Assembly (NCBI GenBank): GCA_949825045.1
Contig: OX463829.1
Span: 20,988,715-21,052,714, forward strand
Length of the DNA stretch: 64,000 bases
From: Argyresthia goedartella
Taxonomy: Eukaryota; Arthropoda; Insecta; Lepidoptera; Argyresthiidae
Direction: 5' to 3'
Under the pieces are notes generated by a model. It was not told the origin of the DNA, did no database searches, and saw only the letters and a program-made list of their open reading frames with translations. Of this stretch, positions 10,575 to 22,129 are shown one piece after another. A program made the position numbers and the translations under genes. The stretch's first letter is position 1, and every line of letters starts with the position of its first letter.

Positions 10575-11682
10575 TAGCGAGTAAACTCGGCAACGTGAGA
10601 GCACACTACGCGGATGTTGCCGATACGACAATGCTTCTCCGCTGTTCAGCCTTTTTCGTGTTACGGACCAAGAATAGGAGCGAAACCACTAAAACTATTC
10701 GACTGAAAGTGAGAAAGTTTGATTATATCTTCTGCTGTTTCAACTAACTGGCCGACGTTTATGTCTTATTTTATGAATGCTTTTCTTTTTATGACAGCGG
10801 ACAAGAGCTGGCTCAATCATTGTGAAATGTTTGTCTAGAAAACTGCATACCGAAACCTGCCGTACCGTTGCTAAAACCATTTTACGTCAGGTTTTAGTAT
10901 TTCCTCAAACGTAATGAAACTACGAGCGGGCTCGTAAAATATTTTTGGACATTCAGTAAGGAGGTTTTCCTGGTCGGGCTCATGAAAGTTTGACCTTCTC
11001 TTTACGTAGTGTTACCACGATATTCACTCCTGTTGTCGTAAACCTCTGAATTTGTTTGTGGGAGAGAGCGGCCGGCTGCGGCCATGAGAGGAGCAATGCT
11101 CTCTACCGCCATATTAAGCATAATATGAGGCTCCCTAGTCATTCTTGTGGATACTAGACTAGGATTTTGAGCGACCTCAAATCGCTGGGACGAACAACCG
11201 ACGGTTTTGATAGCGTCTAGAGCAAGTTATGTATTTAGGGATAACGCTAACAATTCAAAGAAATTATTTGATAAGTCAAAAAGATTAGATTTAATGTTAG
11301 CCTGACATTGCTAATCAAGTCCTGCGGGGTAGAGTTCGATACTTCTCGCTTCAGAGTAACCCTGCATGCTCCTATGTAAGAAGGACCTATAAGCTGTATA
11401 ACTTTTTTGTCGATACATCGCGGCGTTGCTCCAGAATCTATGACTATGGCCCCGACCGCCCACTTTTCGCCCACACGCGGCATACCTCCAGTCGTACACA
11501 GAGTTTACGGCATACTTTGCCATTTTATGTTCATTTTGCATGAAGCTCCGTCTGCTTGTGCGGTTTATGACCTTCTTATTAGATATAGCTTTAAGACTGA
11601 AGGCGGAAGATTAAAGCGTACATTTACAGACATGCCCGTTGTTTTTGTTTACGCTTATTGGGATTCAACTAAACGCACATAA

Positions 11683-11721
11683 TATTATGAAAGATCAGTT
11701 GAGCACTTGTCGTAAAAAGTT
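11683..11721 (+). repeat. 39-nt direct repeat, right copy
   Basis: Second copy of the block at 10378-10416, one mismatch, same orientation. Overlapping antisense open frames between the copies (11247-11541) show no recognised domain. Confidence 0.8.
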
Positions 11722-13427
11722 TATGGCGTGCAATTGGAGCCACCTAAGTCAAGAAATTGTGTAGTTTCGTAACGCTCATTGGGGTGTAATATGGAGGCAG
11801 AAGGTACATCTAGTGTACAGGGTTTATCAGGAAGGTGTACTCATATCTTAAGGTGTTGTTAGGGACATCGATATTAAATTTTCTTCTGTCTCTTTTGTGT
11901 AGCAGTTTATTTTTATTTATCTCTTTCGACTGGCGGCAACACGAAACCAAATTTGTACCTCTACGATACAGGTTTTACCCAGTGTGGAGACCACTAGCAT
12001 ACTGACTTTTGTAATTGTTTTTACTCTGGTAAATAAATATTTTACTAATATTACCTATTAATAATAATAATAAATATTTTTTGGAAAATTGACAAAATAT
12101 TGTTTGTAACAAAATAAAATGTTGATTTTATTATCTACTTCCTATAATTTTTAACCATATGCGTGACAGTATAAGTAGGATGGAAAATATAATTACATTC
12201 AAGAGAGACGAATTTATATGAATAAGTTACGAGGAAATAAAATACACTACTCCACAAGAGATTATCTAGACGACCCGAAATAATTCTAATTTAACTTTAG
12301 TTTGATTAGTTCTACATTATCCCGTCCGATTACATCGATGTATAAGAACTAACAATTAATTGCAATATATTAGTTTTATTTTGATAAAGTGACATTTAAA
12401 TATTAGTTATGCCACGACGCCAAACATTAAGATTCCAGCTTTAAGATCATTATTTTTCACAAATAAAACTTTGACTTTGACTTCCTAGTATTGCACCAGA
12501 TCCAATGAATTGTTTCTGTTTCTGTGAATGCACTAACAGCTTCTTGATCTCAAAGCAATCGCGAGCACATTTTCAAATAATTGTTATTGCCGTGGTCTCA
12601 AACTATTATTGAGCTAAGACGCTTTGGATCACAGTATTACCACCCTTATTTTGTGAAAATTTAGCAAACAATATACCATCTTGTAGCGGAACAACTTGTT
12701 CATTACGACAAATCCGAAGGTGATTAAACACTGACAGGATAAGTACAAATGTAGCCTTTAACTACCCGTATCGAACAATATCGCAACCTTTCCATGTTAA
12801 AATTGATCTTTTTTTTGTGACGATCGCGCGCCTTCATCCTGGCATTACCCGCTCAGCCAAGTGCCAATTAGGCCCTATCCGGCAGGGCTCCACCGTCCGT
12901 CCCCAGCAGCGCCACGGGTTCCCATACCGCTGAGAAATAAAACAAATATTGCTTCTACACTCGGATTGTAAATCAAAATTAACTGCCTTAATATAGGAAG
13001 GCGGCCGCGGCCCTAAGCTCCCCGCTATGAAATATGCGCACCCGCCGCTTACAGTTAAAAATGGGATTAGAGCTGATGGAAATAGTGCTAGTGCTGCTTG
13101 CAATTTCACAAACTCTAACGGAAGTCTTAATTAAAATTTCCTGCAGTTTTGACGTGAGAAAGTCTGAGCGGTTAGTTTCGCGTTGATTGTTGCTGAACCT
13201 ATCCTGCGTTGTAAGTTACTATAGGTGGGTTATACTGTATGTAGGGCTAATAGCCGAATGCACAATTTGCTATTCAATTAAAGTGCAACTTAAACTTTAT
13301 GCTTTGCCGGCCGTTTTCCTGACGAAATACTGTAAAATGAGTTGAGTTTCCGCCAAACTTTAAGTTGGCAGTTAAGCATTCGGGTAAGCGTAATATTTTT
13401 ACATTGTAATGTGTAACTGATGCTTAC
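11722..13427. other. Intronic sequence with an (AAT)n run
   Basis: A short AAT microsatellite lies at 12056-12076. A GC-richer block at 12830-13090 gives a 91-codon minus-strand frame, but no splice sites or family match support a gene. The rest is AT-rich. Confidence 0.45.
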
Positions 13428-13496
13428 CTCTGATTTGCCTTTGGCGACGCACTGAGCAATATTACTTGGCATTACATCCAAGTTTATTGCGTCTCT
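13428..13496 (-). CDS. Sema-2a: Class 2 semaphorin exon (sema domain, third exon seen)
   Basis: A 69-nt, phase 0-0 exon on the minus strand. The acceptor is TTTCAG ending at 13497 and the donor is GTAAGC (13422-13427). It reads RDAINLDVMPSNIAQC then VAKGKSE, matching the class 2 segment C-x-RDAINLE...C-x-KGKS. The conserved cysteine of the sema fold is present. It joins the preceding exon (ending CE) and the next exon (starting HFDC) without any frame problem. A longer open frame runs past the donor, but the splice site and family alignment set the exon end. Confidence 0.92.
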
Positions 13497-13696
13497 CTGA
13501 AACAAGATAAAACAATGAGCTTATCTTTATGATTACATATGTACAATTGTACATTCATATTATTAATATCACGTAAGGATCTCATAGCTACAGTCAGGAC
13601 GGGTAAGAAGGAGCCAGCCGTAAAAGGAAAGAAATAACAGTAACTTGCATTCTTTATTTATTTGTATGACATATTTGTGTAGGGACGTCATAGGCA

Positions 13697-14575
13697 TATA
13701 ATATGTTGTCGCAGACTTAGACAAATCCCTAAGAGATTTCATCAAATCCATCCAAAAATAATGACATAATTTTAACATATCCCTAAACAGGGGTTAATCA
13801 TATCCCGAAACTGGTTTAGTAAAATGACAAAAACAAAGTTTGTATGTAACTTTTCGAAAATAAATGGCTTGTGTTTAAACAATTACCAAAAAATTCGAAA
13901 ATTTACCACTTATAAATTCGAATTGACTGCCAGAATTAGTAAAAGATCACCAAATGCTGTTTGGAGAAATTATCACCAAACTTATTTTTATCTTTTGTGT
14001 ACTTAAGTTTATGTTTTGAGTATTTTTTGTTGATCTTACATGTTACACGAAGGATAAAGGGGGCTTCGCTTCGCTCACCCCCTTCAAGTAAGCTACCGCA
14101 GTGTTTTACCCTGATATTTACTGCCACTTTTCGCCTCGCTCCGCACCGCTTTGCTCAGCTCCAGGTAATACATAAAGTTGAGACCTAACACAACCTGACT
14201 TTGGTATTTGGACAGAAAGTGACCTATAGGTTATAATTTAAAATTAAATATATAATATTTATATAATTATATATATAATATAAGTTAAAATTATATTGCT
14301 ATAGCAACCAATTTTACTCTAATTTCTAGTGTTAACTAGGCTCCGTGTAGAAGGGGGCGGGGCAAAACAAAAGAACTGACATGTATTTTTGACATTTCAC
14401 TGAAATCGTATACGGATTTGACCAATTCACTAGATTTTGTTCAGGGATTTGGTATCTGTTTAGGGATATATTAAAATCATGTCATTATTTTATCATTTCC
14501 CGGGATTAGATCAAGTCCCTTAGAGATTTGGCCAAGTCCCTGATTTTATCATATCCCTGCGACATATACATATAT
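13697..14575. repeat. Long inverted-repeat (foldback/MITE-like) element
   Basis: The left arm (about 13700-13825) has TGTCGCAG, AAATCCCTAAGAGATTT, ATAATGACATAATTTTAA and CATATCCCTAAACAG. The right arm (about 14425-14570), reverse-complemented, has TGTCGCAG, AAATCTCTAAGGGA, ATAATGACATGATTTTAA and TATATCCCTAAACAG. About 880 bp overall, no ORF of note. The centre contains a GC-rich 'GGGGGCTTCGCTTCGCTC' block (14060-14085), related to the block in the 229-bp tandem duplication at 43.5 kb. Confidence 0.65.
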
Positions 14576-15156
14576 CCAAGTTTCTTCACCAGTTGGTGGC
14601 GTCAATATGCCTGAATAATACTCTTAGGCTCCTATGTGAAAATTGACCAATTTTCACTATGGGACATAATGTAATATTATATTACAAGTCAGAATGTAAG
14701 ATAAATATCACGATATCGAACTGTCTACATCGTCGACATAGACATACTTTGTGTATGAGCCCGTTTACACTGTGTAATACTGCGTTGTAATCTCAAAGAC
14801 AAAGTATGGCAAGCAATGTCTATCTTACAAGTTGATATGTAATATAGGCATATGATAAGAAAAAAACAATTGAGGAAAAAACAAATGAATTATAATTTTA
14901 GAAACACAAATACATGAGTAAATAGCTGTATAAATTTGAATTTGGAATTCCTAACCATAGAGGAGATATTTGAGATCAAAGTGGCCAGTACGGCGAAACG
15001 CCAATTTCATATGTAAGGACCTAATATTATATCCCAAAGTGAAAAGTGAGCTTTGCGAGTTGAACAGGCGCGGATGTTGGATAATAATTAAAATTATTAG
15101 CCGTCCTTTGCTATAACTATTGACATTAGTCATGATTGGTGATGTGATGATCTTAC

Positions 15157-15208
15157 CTCGCAATGTGATGAAGTGATGTTGTTCATATTCAGTCGATACA
15201 GCCGGTCC
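15157..15208 (-). CDS. Sema-2a: Class 2 semaphorin exon (sema domain, second exon seen)
   Basis: A 52-nt exon on the minus strand between a TTTCAG acceptor (15209-15214) and a GTAAGA donor (15151-15156). Its first base completes the Met codon from the 37.6-kb exon, and it then reads DRLYRLNMNNITSSHCE. This is the blade-1 stretch that follows GAM in class 2 semaphorins. The intron separating it from the preceding exon is 22.4 kb and holds most of the transposons in this window. Phase compatibility on both sides makes a chance match very unlikely. Confidence 0.92.
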
Positions 15209-15307
15209 CTGAAACAAGTACAATGATGACTGTGAGTGTACTGCTCATGTGTACGTTTAACACGCCCAGAAGAATTAGTACTAAGAGCTTTAACTTTGAA
15301 AGAAACG

Positions 15308-15775
15308 GCCGAGTGCGTGTCGGTCTTCGTAGATTGAGGGTTCCGTAACAAATAAGCCTAAAAATGAGGGAATTTTAAATAAAAAATCTGATTCATCAAT
15401 ATATTGGTATTTGTTAGTAAACTATAGTAATAATAGAAATTATCACCAATTTTTAAGGAAGTTAAAAATATCTTCGGTACGAAATGTTGTAAAAAAGTTG
15501 ACTTTTGTGGCTTCCCATTCCTTTATTTCTCAATATTTTTTGTTTTTTTTTTGCACCCCCCTTTAACTGTGTGGGAGCCCCCTTTTTACCATTTGAAAAT
15601 AAAAATAAAGGTATGGTTTTGGGGTAAAAAGATATTTATACTGTGGAAATTTTAAGAATGTAACTTTAACCGTTTGGCTGTAAAACCTGTGTGACAGACA
15701 ACGGTCGGACGGACAGACACCTGAGTGACAGCAATCGGGCTCGTTTGGACCCTTCGGGTACGGAACCCTAAAAAA
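15308..15775 (+). repeat. Interspersed repeat D, near-complete copy
   Basis: Starts with CGGCCGAGTGCGTGTCGG and GGGTTCCGTA, and ends GGACGGACAGACA...GGGTACGGAACCCTAAAAA. Other copies or parts are at 23827-24245 (minus), 24679-24735, 37195-37376 and 59095-59347. This is a very common layout of lepidopteran dispersed repeats. The middle is AT-rich and noncoding. Confidence 0.75.
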
Positions 15776-17204
15776 GAACTAAAATATTAGAAACTTTTGT
15801 TCCTTTCGGTAATGCGTTACGAGATTGAAGCGCTCGATTCGTTGTAGTCGACCACTTCCGGTGTGTTACTGGGTGCAAGGACCTTGCAGTACAGTATGTG
15901 CTTTGAGGCTTTAAAAAGGGTCAATAACATCTTTAGCTAAACTAGTTGGGAGCAAATTTTATCTAAAGTTTATTGTTATACAAACAAATGACGTATCACA
16001 CGTGCGAATGACGACAAAAATGCAGATAGTACTGCCAGTGCAACACAGGTTCAAAGACCATGTACGCTATACTAAGTCTTTAAACTTTTTACCGCAAGAA
16101 ATGTATTTTTATCACACCTGCTCTGAAAATACATACTAATTATACCAATTAGAGGGAAGAAACGCCTTTATCCCGCCCTTCAAATCCTTTCATCCCAAGG
16201 TATGGAAGTTTGTATGAAAATCCTTCCGACCCAAGGGTGGGAAGTATGTATGAAATTCCATTACATACCCGTTTTTTTTTTTTTTTGTCAGCAGTCATAC
16301 TGCAAAGAGACTTTAACTGTCTACTAATTAAATTTCAAGTAAATTGTTACTGGCCACATACAGTTTTTTTTTTACCAGCTACCAACCTCCTTGGTGCACA
16401 CAGAAAATTAAAAACGAAATTATTTTTGTATATAAAACGCGGCCTAGACTTGCGCAAAGTGTGTCTTTATAGGGAGTAATCATATCTCATATCTATTGAT
16501 TCGGTGACACATTATATCTCTATCATATCTCACTCATTCAAATCTATGGCTTCTCATAACGCTCCAACTCCCACTTATTTCTTACTCTTTTATCTCACAA
16601 GGCTCTTATATTTCTTTAATGAGTTGATGAGTTGGAAGTCTCGAAAAATAACCTACTCAATACAAAATATATAAACAAACGAATTGCAACAGTTGCATTT
16701 TAATTTCACCATTTGAACTATGCCTTAACCAACTTACCTAGAGACCACTTTTTATTGCCCGCTTCGATCCCTTGATCACTTTTGCCTTGGCAGCGAACTG
16801 AGGCCTCCATAGCTTCTTCATACATTATTATGAACGTTATATCCCATAGATTTTTTATTGCTTTTCGAGCTTATTGCAATGCGATAAGATTCAAATCAAT
16901 AAGCAAACTTTTGGAAACATTATGCCTATTATAGTATGACAAACACATACTCTTTCTCGTTCATCTTAATCCAACCGATGATAGCCGAAAAAACCCACGT
17001 GTTCGTTTCCGCGAACCTCGCTCTGGTGTACAGGTGAACGCACACCTATCCATGCTTATCCGGTCATGCGTGGCGTGCGAGTGCGACAGAGCAACGCGCG
17101 AGAGCAGCGTGGTCGATTCCTTCGGCGCCGTCGATCCGTTCGGTGCGGTTAGTGTGTGTTCGCCTTCGCTATCGCTACTACTAGGTATCCGGCTCAAATT
17201 TGGA
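15776..17204. other. Intronic sequence, no gene seen
   Basis: A degenerate two-copy motif (CCCAAGG.(A)TGG(G)AAGT.TGTATGAAA.TCC) occurs at 16193-16222 and 16231-16261. A T-run lies at 16270-16285. No coding support. Confidence 0.45.
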
Positions 17205-17405
17205 CCAAGGATTAAGGTGATAAGGTTGCTATTCGCCTAAAAGTGACATTTAAGACTGAAAGACGTGTGGTTGGTTTGGTCAATTGTGTATTTGCCAACA
17301 AAATGTGGACCAAATGTACACCAAATGGTGATAAGGTTGCTGTTTGCCTAAGTGACATTTTAAAACTGGAAGACGTCTGGTTTTGCTGGTTTGTTCTCAC
17401 ACAAC
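17205..17405 (+). repeat. Two-copy tandem repeat, ~121-bp period
   Basis: GTGATAAGGTTGCT occurs at 17217 and 17338. Each copy is followed by T(G/A)TTYGCCTAA, AGTGACATTT and CTG(A/G)AAGACGT.TGGTT. The copies have diverged by small indels. Confidence 0.65.
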
Positions 17406-17695
17406 TGTGTTTAGTGTAGCCTGGGCAGAGAGAGCGAGATTTGTTTGGGGAGTAAGATATGATTCATATTGCTGGGATGTAACTAGGATATAATGGACGT
17501 CAAGCGATATGTGTGTCATATTATATCTTACTCTCGAGTTACCCAAGTCTACGCGCGGAATCACGGAAGAAGTGGCTGCATGACCTTATGATCTTAGCCT
17601 ACTCCAGAAACGGGCGAATAAAAAAAGGAAAAGCCCGCGCATTTTCGCAAAAACTTCGATTGATTTAGCAGTTATCTTTGTGTTTTTTGTAAAAT

Positions 17696-18835
17696 ATGGA
17701 TACTTCGAGCGACAGTGATGATGTTATCCCTAACACACCGCCAGAACTATTAGAGACGGCCCAAGAAGTTGTTGATAATCTGTTGCCTGAAAAATCTAAA
17801 TGCAGATAGAACAGTACTTATGAAAATTTCATACATTGGCAAAAGGAAAAGAAAACGACTTCATTTTCTGAAAATGTATTGCTCTCGTATTTTAGTGAGA
17901 AAGCAAAACAATATAAGCCGAGCACGTTATGGGCTATGCATTCTATGCTAAGAACCACGATTTTAACAAAAAATAACATCAACATAAAGGAGTACCCGAA
18001 ACTGACCGCATTCCTTAAAAGGAAATCTGAAGGATTTCGCAGTAAAAAGTCAAGAGTGCTGACTGCAACAGAAATTGATAATTTCTTACAAAACGCCCCT
18101 GATGACCAATACTTGAGACTGAAGGTAAGTCCTGGCTTTTACCTGTTTATGATTTCCTTTTGCATTCACGTAGTACATACATACTTACCTAATTCTTGTC
18201 TATAATTTCAGGTCGTCTTGATTTTAGGCGTAAATGGTGCCTGTCGTTGCCAAGAACTGACCAACATATCTACAGATGACCTCGAAATTCATGGAAATGT
18301 TATGCTAGTGAAGATACCAGACACTAAAACAATAATTCAGAGATCTTTTGTCATTGGTGACAATTTTTATACCATCGTAAGGAAATATAGAGAACTACGA
18401 CCTGATAATTTGAGTACCAAGCGCTTTCTTTTGCAGTACAGAAAAAACCAATGCGTAAGACAAGTTATGGGCAAAAATAAAATTAGTCAAATCCCGAAAA
18501 TAATCGCTACGTTTTTAAATTTGCCTAAACCAGAAGAATACACCGGACACTGCTTCCGCAGGACTTCTGCCACATTACTAGCTGACTCGGGAGCTGATTT
18601 AACCACGATCAAGCGGCACGGTGGATGGAAATCGAGCACAGTCGCCGAAGGCTATATAGAGAACTCAATAGGAAATAAACAACGGATCAACGAACAAATA
18701 ACAGAATCAATAGCTTTCACTAATAATCCAGCTTCATCATCGCTTCAGCCTCAGCCGAGTACAAGCGCGACACTAATGCCCTTACCAGTGGTTCCTCGTA
18801 GCTCACACCGCAGCCTTCTTCAAGCCTTCAACTAA
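17696..18835 (+). pseudogene. Crypton-type tyrosine recombinase with one intron and an early stop
   Basis: Exon 1 is 17696-18124 and exon 2 is 18212-18835. The 87-bp intron has a GTAAGT donor and a TTTCAG acceptor, and the phase is kept (LRLK|VVLIL). Catalytic residues of a tyrosine recombinase are visible: R in NGACRCQEL, H-x-x-R in TGHCFRRTS, then HGGWKSS and the presumed nucleophile Y in AEGYIENS. Layout and length (about 350 codons) fit insect Cryptons, which move by recombination rather than a DDE reaction. Codon 38 (17807-17809) is TAG in an otherwise open frame, so this copy is probably dead unless translated from Met downstream (17939 or 17948). Confidence 0.85.
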
Positions 18836-20717
18836 CAACTCAAGATGTAAACATGTCTCAAAATATCAAGATACCCGGACAAAATGTAACATCTTATAAT
18901 AGCTGCACTTTTAATAATTGTACTTTTAACTAAATATAAACATTTCTATGCATTTACGTCTATAATTTTCCTCGTAGGTGTAATAAAAAGCACTATACAT
19001 ACCTCAGGATAAAGTACAGTTCCATACCTCAAATGGTTTGCGCCCCTCGCAAGCTCGTGGCGCAAATGCCATAATCTTGGTATGGAACTGTCACTTTCTT
19101 CCCTCTGAAGTAATGTACTATTTTTATCGTCCAGTACGTCACTAGGTCGAAACACCTAGTCCAGTTTTTATTACTGTATAGAGTTCTCCTTGTAGTCGCA
19201 AACACCAACCTATGTTTATCTCTGTCATACCTAGGAAACTTTAAATTGAATTGTAATTGATTTTGAACAGAACAGATATGTAATGTTTCTTGGTGAAGTT
19301 GTTCAGAATCACTATTAGAGTGACCTAGTTTTGGCATGATAATTACTGTTGTTACATCTTGTATAACAGCTAATAATTTACCCCATTCCGTGACTAGCGC
19401 CATATATAATTTGCATCAACGTTACAATGCAACGATAGAGAAACGGGTTTAGAAAATGGTTCCATGGTAGAAAATTCATCCACCTCGATTTTATTAGGCT
19501 AAGTTCACACTAGTAAGAAGCTTTTGAAATTTAACTAGAGTCTCATTCGGTCTAATCAGGGATATGTGTCGTCGGCTCTCTATCCGAATTTAATACAAAA
19601 CAAAACAAAAACAATAATTTGTTTTTTTAAGTAAGTAATTAAGACAGCACAGGTCGTAGGACTCCCCTGTCAAGTTAACAAAAACCTGTGTAAGGGGAGA
19701 CCGCTCCTACCACATTGGAATATTATCAACTTACTTAATAAACCAAGTAGGTAATAGTAATTAGGGCTCTAAGTATGTACTATTCTATGCATATAGTTTG
19801 GTTTATTTTTGTAGCTATGTATTTTGTTTCTTAGGTTTAGTTATGACGAAGAGTTTGGCGGATTTATGTCATTGTATTTTATTGTAGTTATAGGTACTAC
19901 CTTAGACTGTCTCCTTCAATTTATGTACAGAATAAAAATTTATTGTAGTTTATAGTTTGAATTATTATCATAGAATTCATTGTACACGCAGATCTTACCC
20001 TGCTCAAACTGTAAGTTATCTGTATGTCTGTTTTGTGTGGTACAGTAAAGAAATTACAAATTAGAAACCAATAAATTAAACTGTATGTTGTTTACAAATA
20101 ACTCAGATAACTTTGTGACATACCTGAATAAATAAATACAGGTTGTGCGTTTAACAATAAACACATGAAGCATTCAGTTTGTATTTGATTACTTATTATA
20201 TTCAAGTTTATGTCCTACGATATACAATTCGTAGAACATTGGCTAGTGATTAGAGACTTAAGTCATCAAAGCAGCAATCCCGTAAACTGCAAAAATATGT
20301 ATATATTAGTTGTCGAAACCGCTCATTATCCTCTCATAGCGTAGACAATTAGATGTAGTGTTGCCACATGTTGTAGGGCTGATTCTTTTAACTTTTAGAA
20401 CATGTGCACTGATATTTTGTCTAGACTTGTTTATTGGTTTGTTGTTCTTGCTACATCTGACAGTAAGCGGGTCGATTGTCACATAAAAAGAAACTAGGGC
20501 CGGCGTTTCACGTACAAGCTATGTGTCAAATTACGAAACAGTCGGAAGATGGATGACATGTTTCCATATAAAAGACAAAGGGCGATTTTGGCATCTTTAA
20601 AAATAAATTTGCTACGCATAAACGCTTATTGTTAAATGTATAAAGAACCCAAGTGGTAACGTTGTTAAGTTGTTAAGGAGACTCAATTCAGAACCACATC
20701 CAGTTTGAGATATGAGC
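18836..20717. other. Crypton 3' flank and intronic sequence
   Basis: No further gene identified. A 124-codon minus-strand frame (19029-19403) has no recognised domain. Crypton ends could not be placed because these elements lack long inverted termini. Confidence 0.45.
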
Positions 20718-20728
20718 ATGTTTTGGTT

Positions 20729-22065
20729 GTTATGGCTATGCTTTGTTGACCTGGAAAAAGCATTTGATAGTGTGCCACGAGAAGCCCTCTGGTTGGTGCT
20801 AGAAAAGATTGGATGCACGGAAAAGTTTGTAAGACTTCTCAGACTCCTGCACGACGACATGCAATGCTGCGTCGCCGTAGACGGTGAACAGTCAGACGTC
20901 TTCCCCGTTACCTGTGGAGTGAAGCAAGGGTGTGTCCTAGCACCCACACTGTTTGCCTTATACTTTGCAATGGTAATCAATGAGGTCTTACAGACAGTTT
21001 CCGAAGGAGTCCGCATCCGCTTTCGCACAGACGGTGGTCTTTTTTAATTTAGCTAGACTTAGGGCTTGTACTAAAGTCTCTTATGCGTTGATAACAGAGA
21101 TCATGTATGCTGATGACCTATGCTTTCTAGCAGAAACCCCAGATGGCCTGCTAGAGCTTATGTCCGCGTTTCACCAATCTTGCTGTAAATTCGGCCTAAA
21201 GATTAGTGTCAAAAAGACAGAAGTCATGTCCCTGGACACCCATTGTCAAGAGACACTGTCGATAAAGATTGGTGAGGATATGCTCAAACAGGTGGACAAA
21301 TTTTGTTATCTGGGGAACACTATTACATCCAAGTATAACCTTGATGCCGAGATCAACAGCAGGATAGGTGCAGCAGCTGCGGCATTTGGAAAGCTGTGTT
21401 CCAAGGTCTTCTGCTCACATGACCTTATGCTAGCTTCCAAAATATCAGTATACATGGCAATTGTGCTGCCAAATCTCCTATACTCCTCTGAATCGTGGTG
21501 TGTGTATCGCCGCCACATATGCACTCTGGTTCATTTCCACCTTAAATGCCTTCGATCCATTATGAAAATCAAATGGTCCGACCGTGTGCGTAATAACGAA
21601 GTTCTGCGACGAGCCAATGTTGGTGGCATTGAAGCCTACTTAATGCGTCGGCAGCTTCGATGGTGCGGTCACGTATCACATATGAAAGAGGAGAGAGTGG
21701 CGAAGAGCTTCTTTTATTCTGAACTGGAGGAGGGCAAGCGAAAACATGGCGGGCAGCTTCTCCGATACAAAGATGTTCAGAAGCGACACATGAGAAGATG
21801 CAACATAGAGCCCTCTCAATGGGAAGGTTTGGCAGCACAACGGCCAGAATAGCGCAGGATTGTGAAGAGGCAAGTACGCGAGTTCGAGGATCAGCGTAAA
21901 GCTGACCTTGATATGAAACGCGACCTGTTAAAAGCCCGTCCACCTGCTGCCATTACCTACAACTACGCGGGTGGCGTACTTACGTGCCCCCAGTGCGCAA
22001 GGAGTTTCGCTGCGAAGATCGGCTACATAAGCCATGTTCGGGCGCACGCGCGCGAAACCGACTAG
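20729..22065 (+). pseudogene. LINE reverse transcriptase C-terminal part with C2H2 finger
   Basis: Starts at the RT motif FVDLEKAFDSVPRE, then CGVKQGCVLAPTLFALYF. A frameshift at a T-run (21039-21045) moves to the frame with the catalytic [11 protein letters not shown]. The thumb and RMRLRWxGHV-like stretch follows ([14 protein letters not shown]). An in-frame TAG at 21850-21852 separates this from VREFEDQRKADLDMKRD and a final CPQCARSFAAKIGYISHVRAH (CX2CX12HX3H). The C-terminal zinc finger after the RT is typical of one LINE clade. The endonuclease domain is absent because of 5' truncation. Two lesions plus truncation mean it is not functional. Confidence 0.85.
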
Positions 22066-22117
22066 GAGTAGTCGTGGTCGCCATGACCGAAATCGGTCGG
22101 AATCAATCATCATCATC
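20729..22117 (+). mobile_element. 5'-truncated non-LTR retrotransposon (RTE-like) with 11-bp TSD
   Basis: Target duplication ATGTTTTGGTT at 20718-20728 and 22118-22128. The element starts abruptly inside the reverse transcriptase and ends with a short ATC-rich tail (22104-22117), as expected for a truncated LINE insertion. The 3' target copy abuts the maT element within a few bases. Confidence 0.85.
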
Positions 22118-22129
22118 ATGTTTTGGTTA

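Noticed and set aside
11247..11541. Frame with IDSGATPRCIDKK, resembling a retroviral protease active site
   Set aside because: DSGA alone is weak; there is no flanking retroelement domain, and an overlapping frame exists on the same strand.
12834..13109. 91-codon minus frame in a GC-rich block near a semaphorin exon
   Set aside because: No class 2 semaphorin residues, no matching phase, and the neighbouring exons join without it.
19630..19740. Possible inverted repeat around GTAGGACTCCCCTGTC and GGGGAGACCGCTCCTACC
   Set aside because: Pairing is patchy with several gaps; not convincing as an element.
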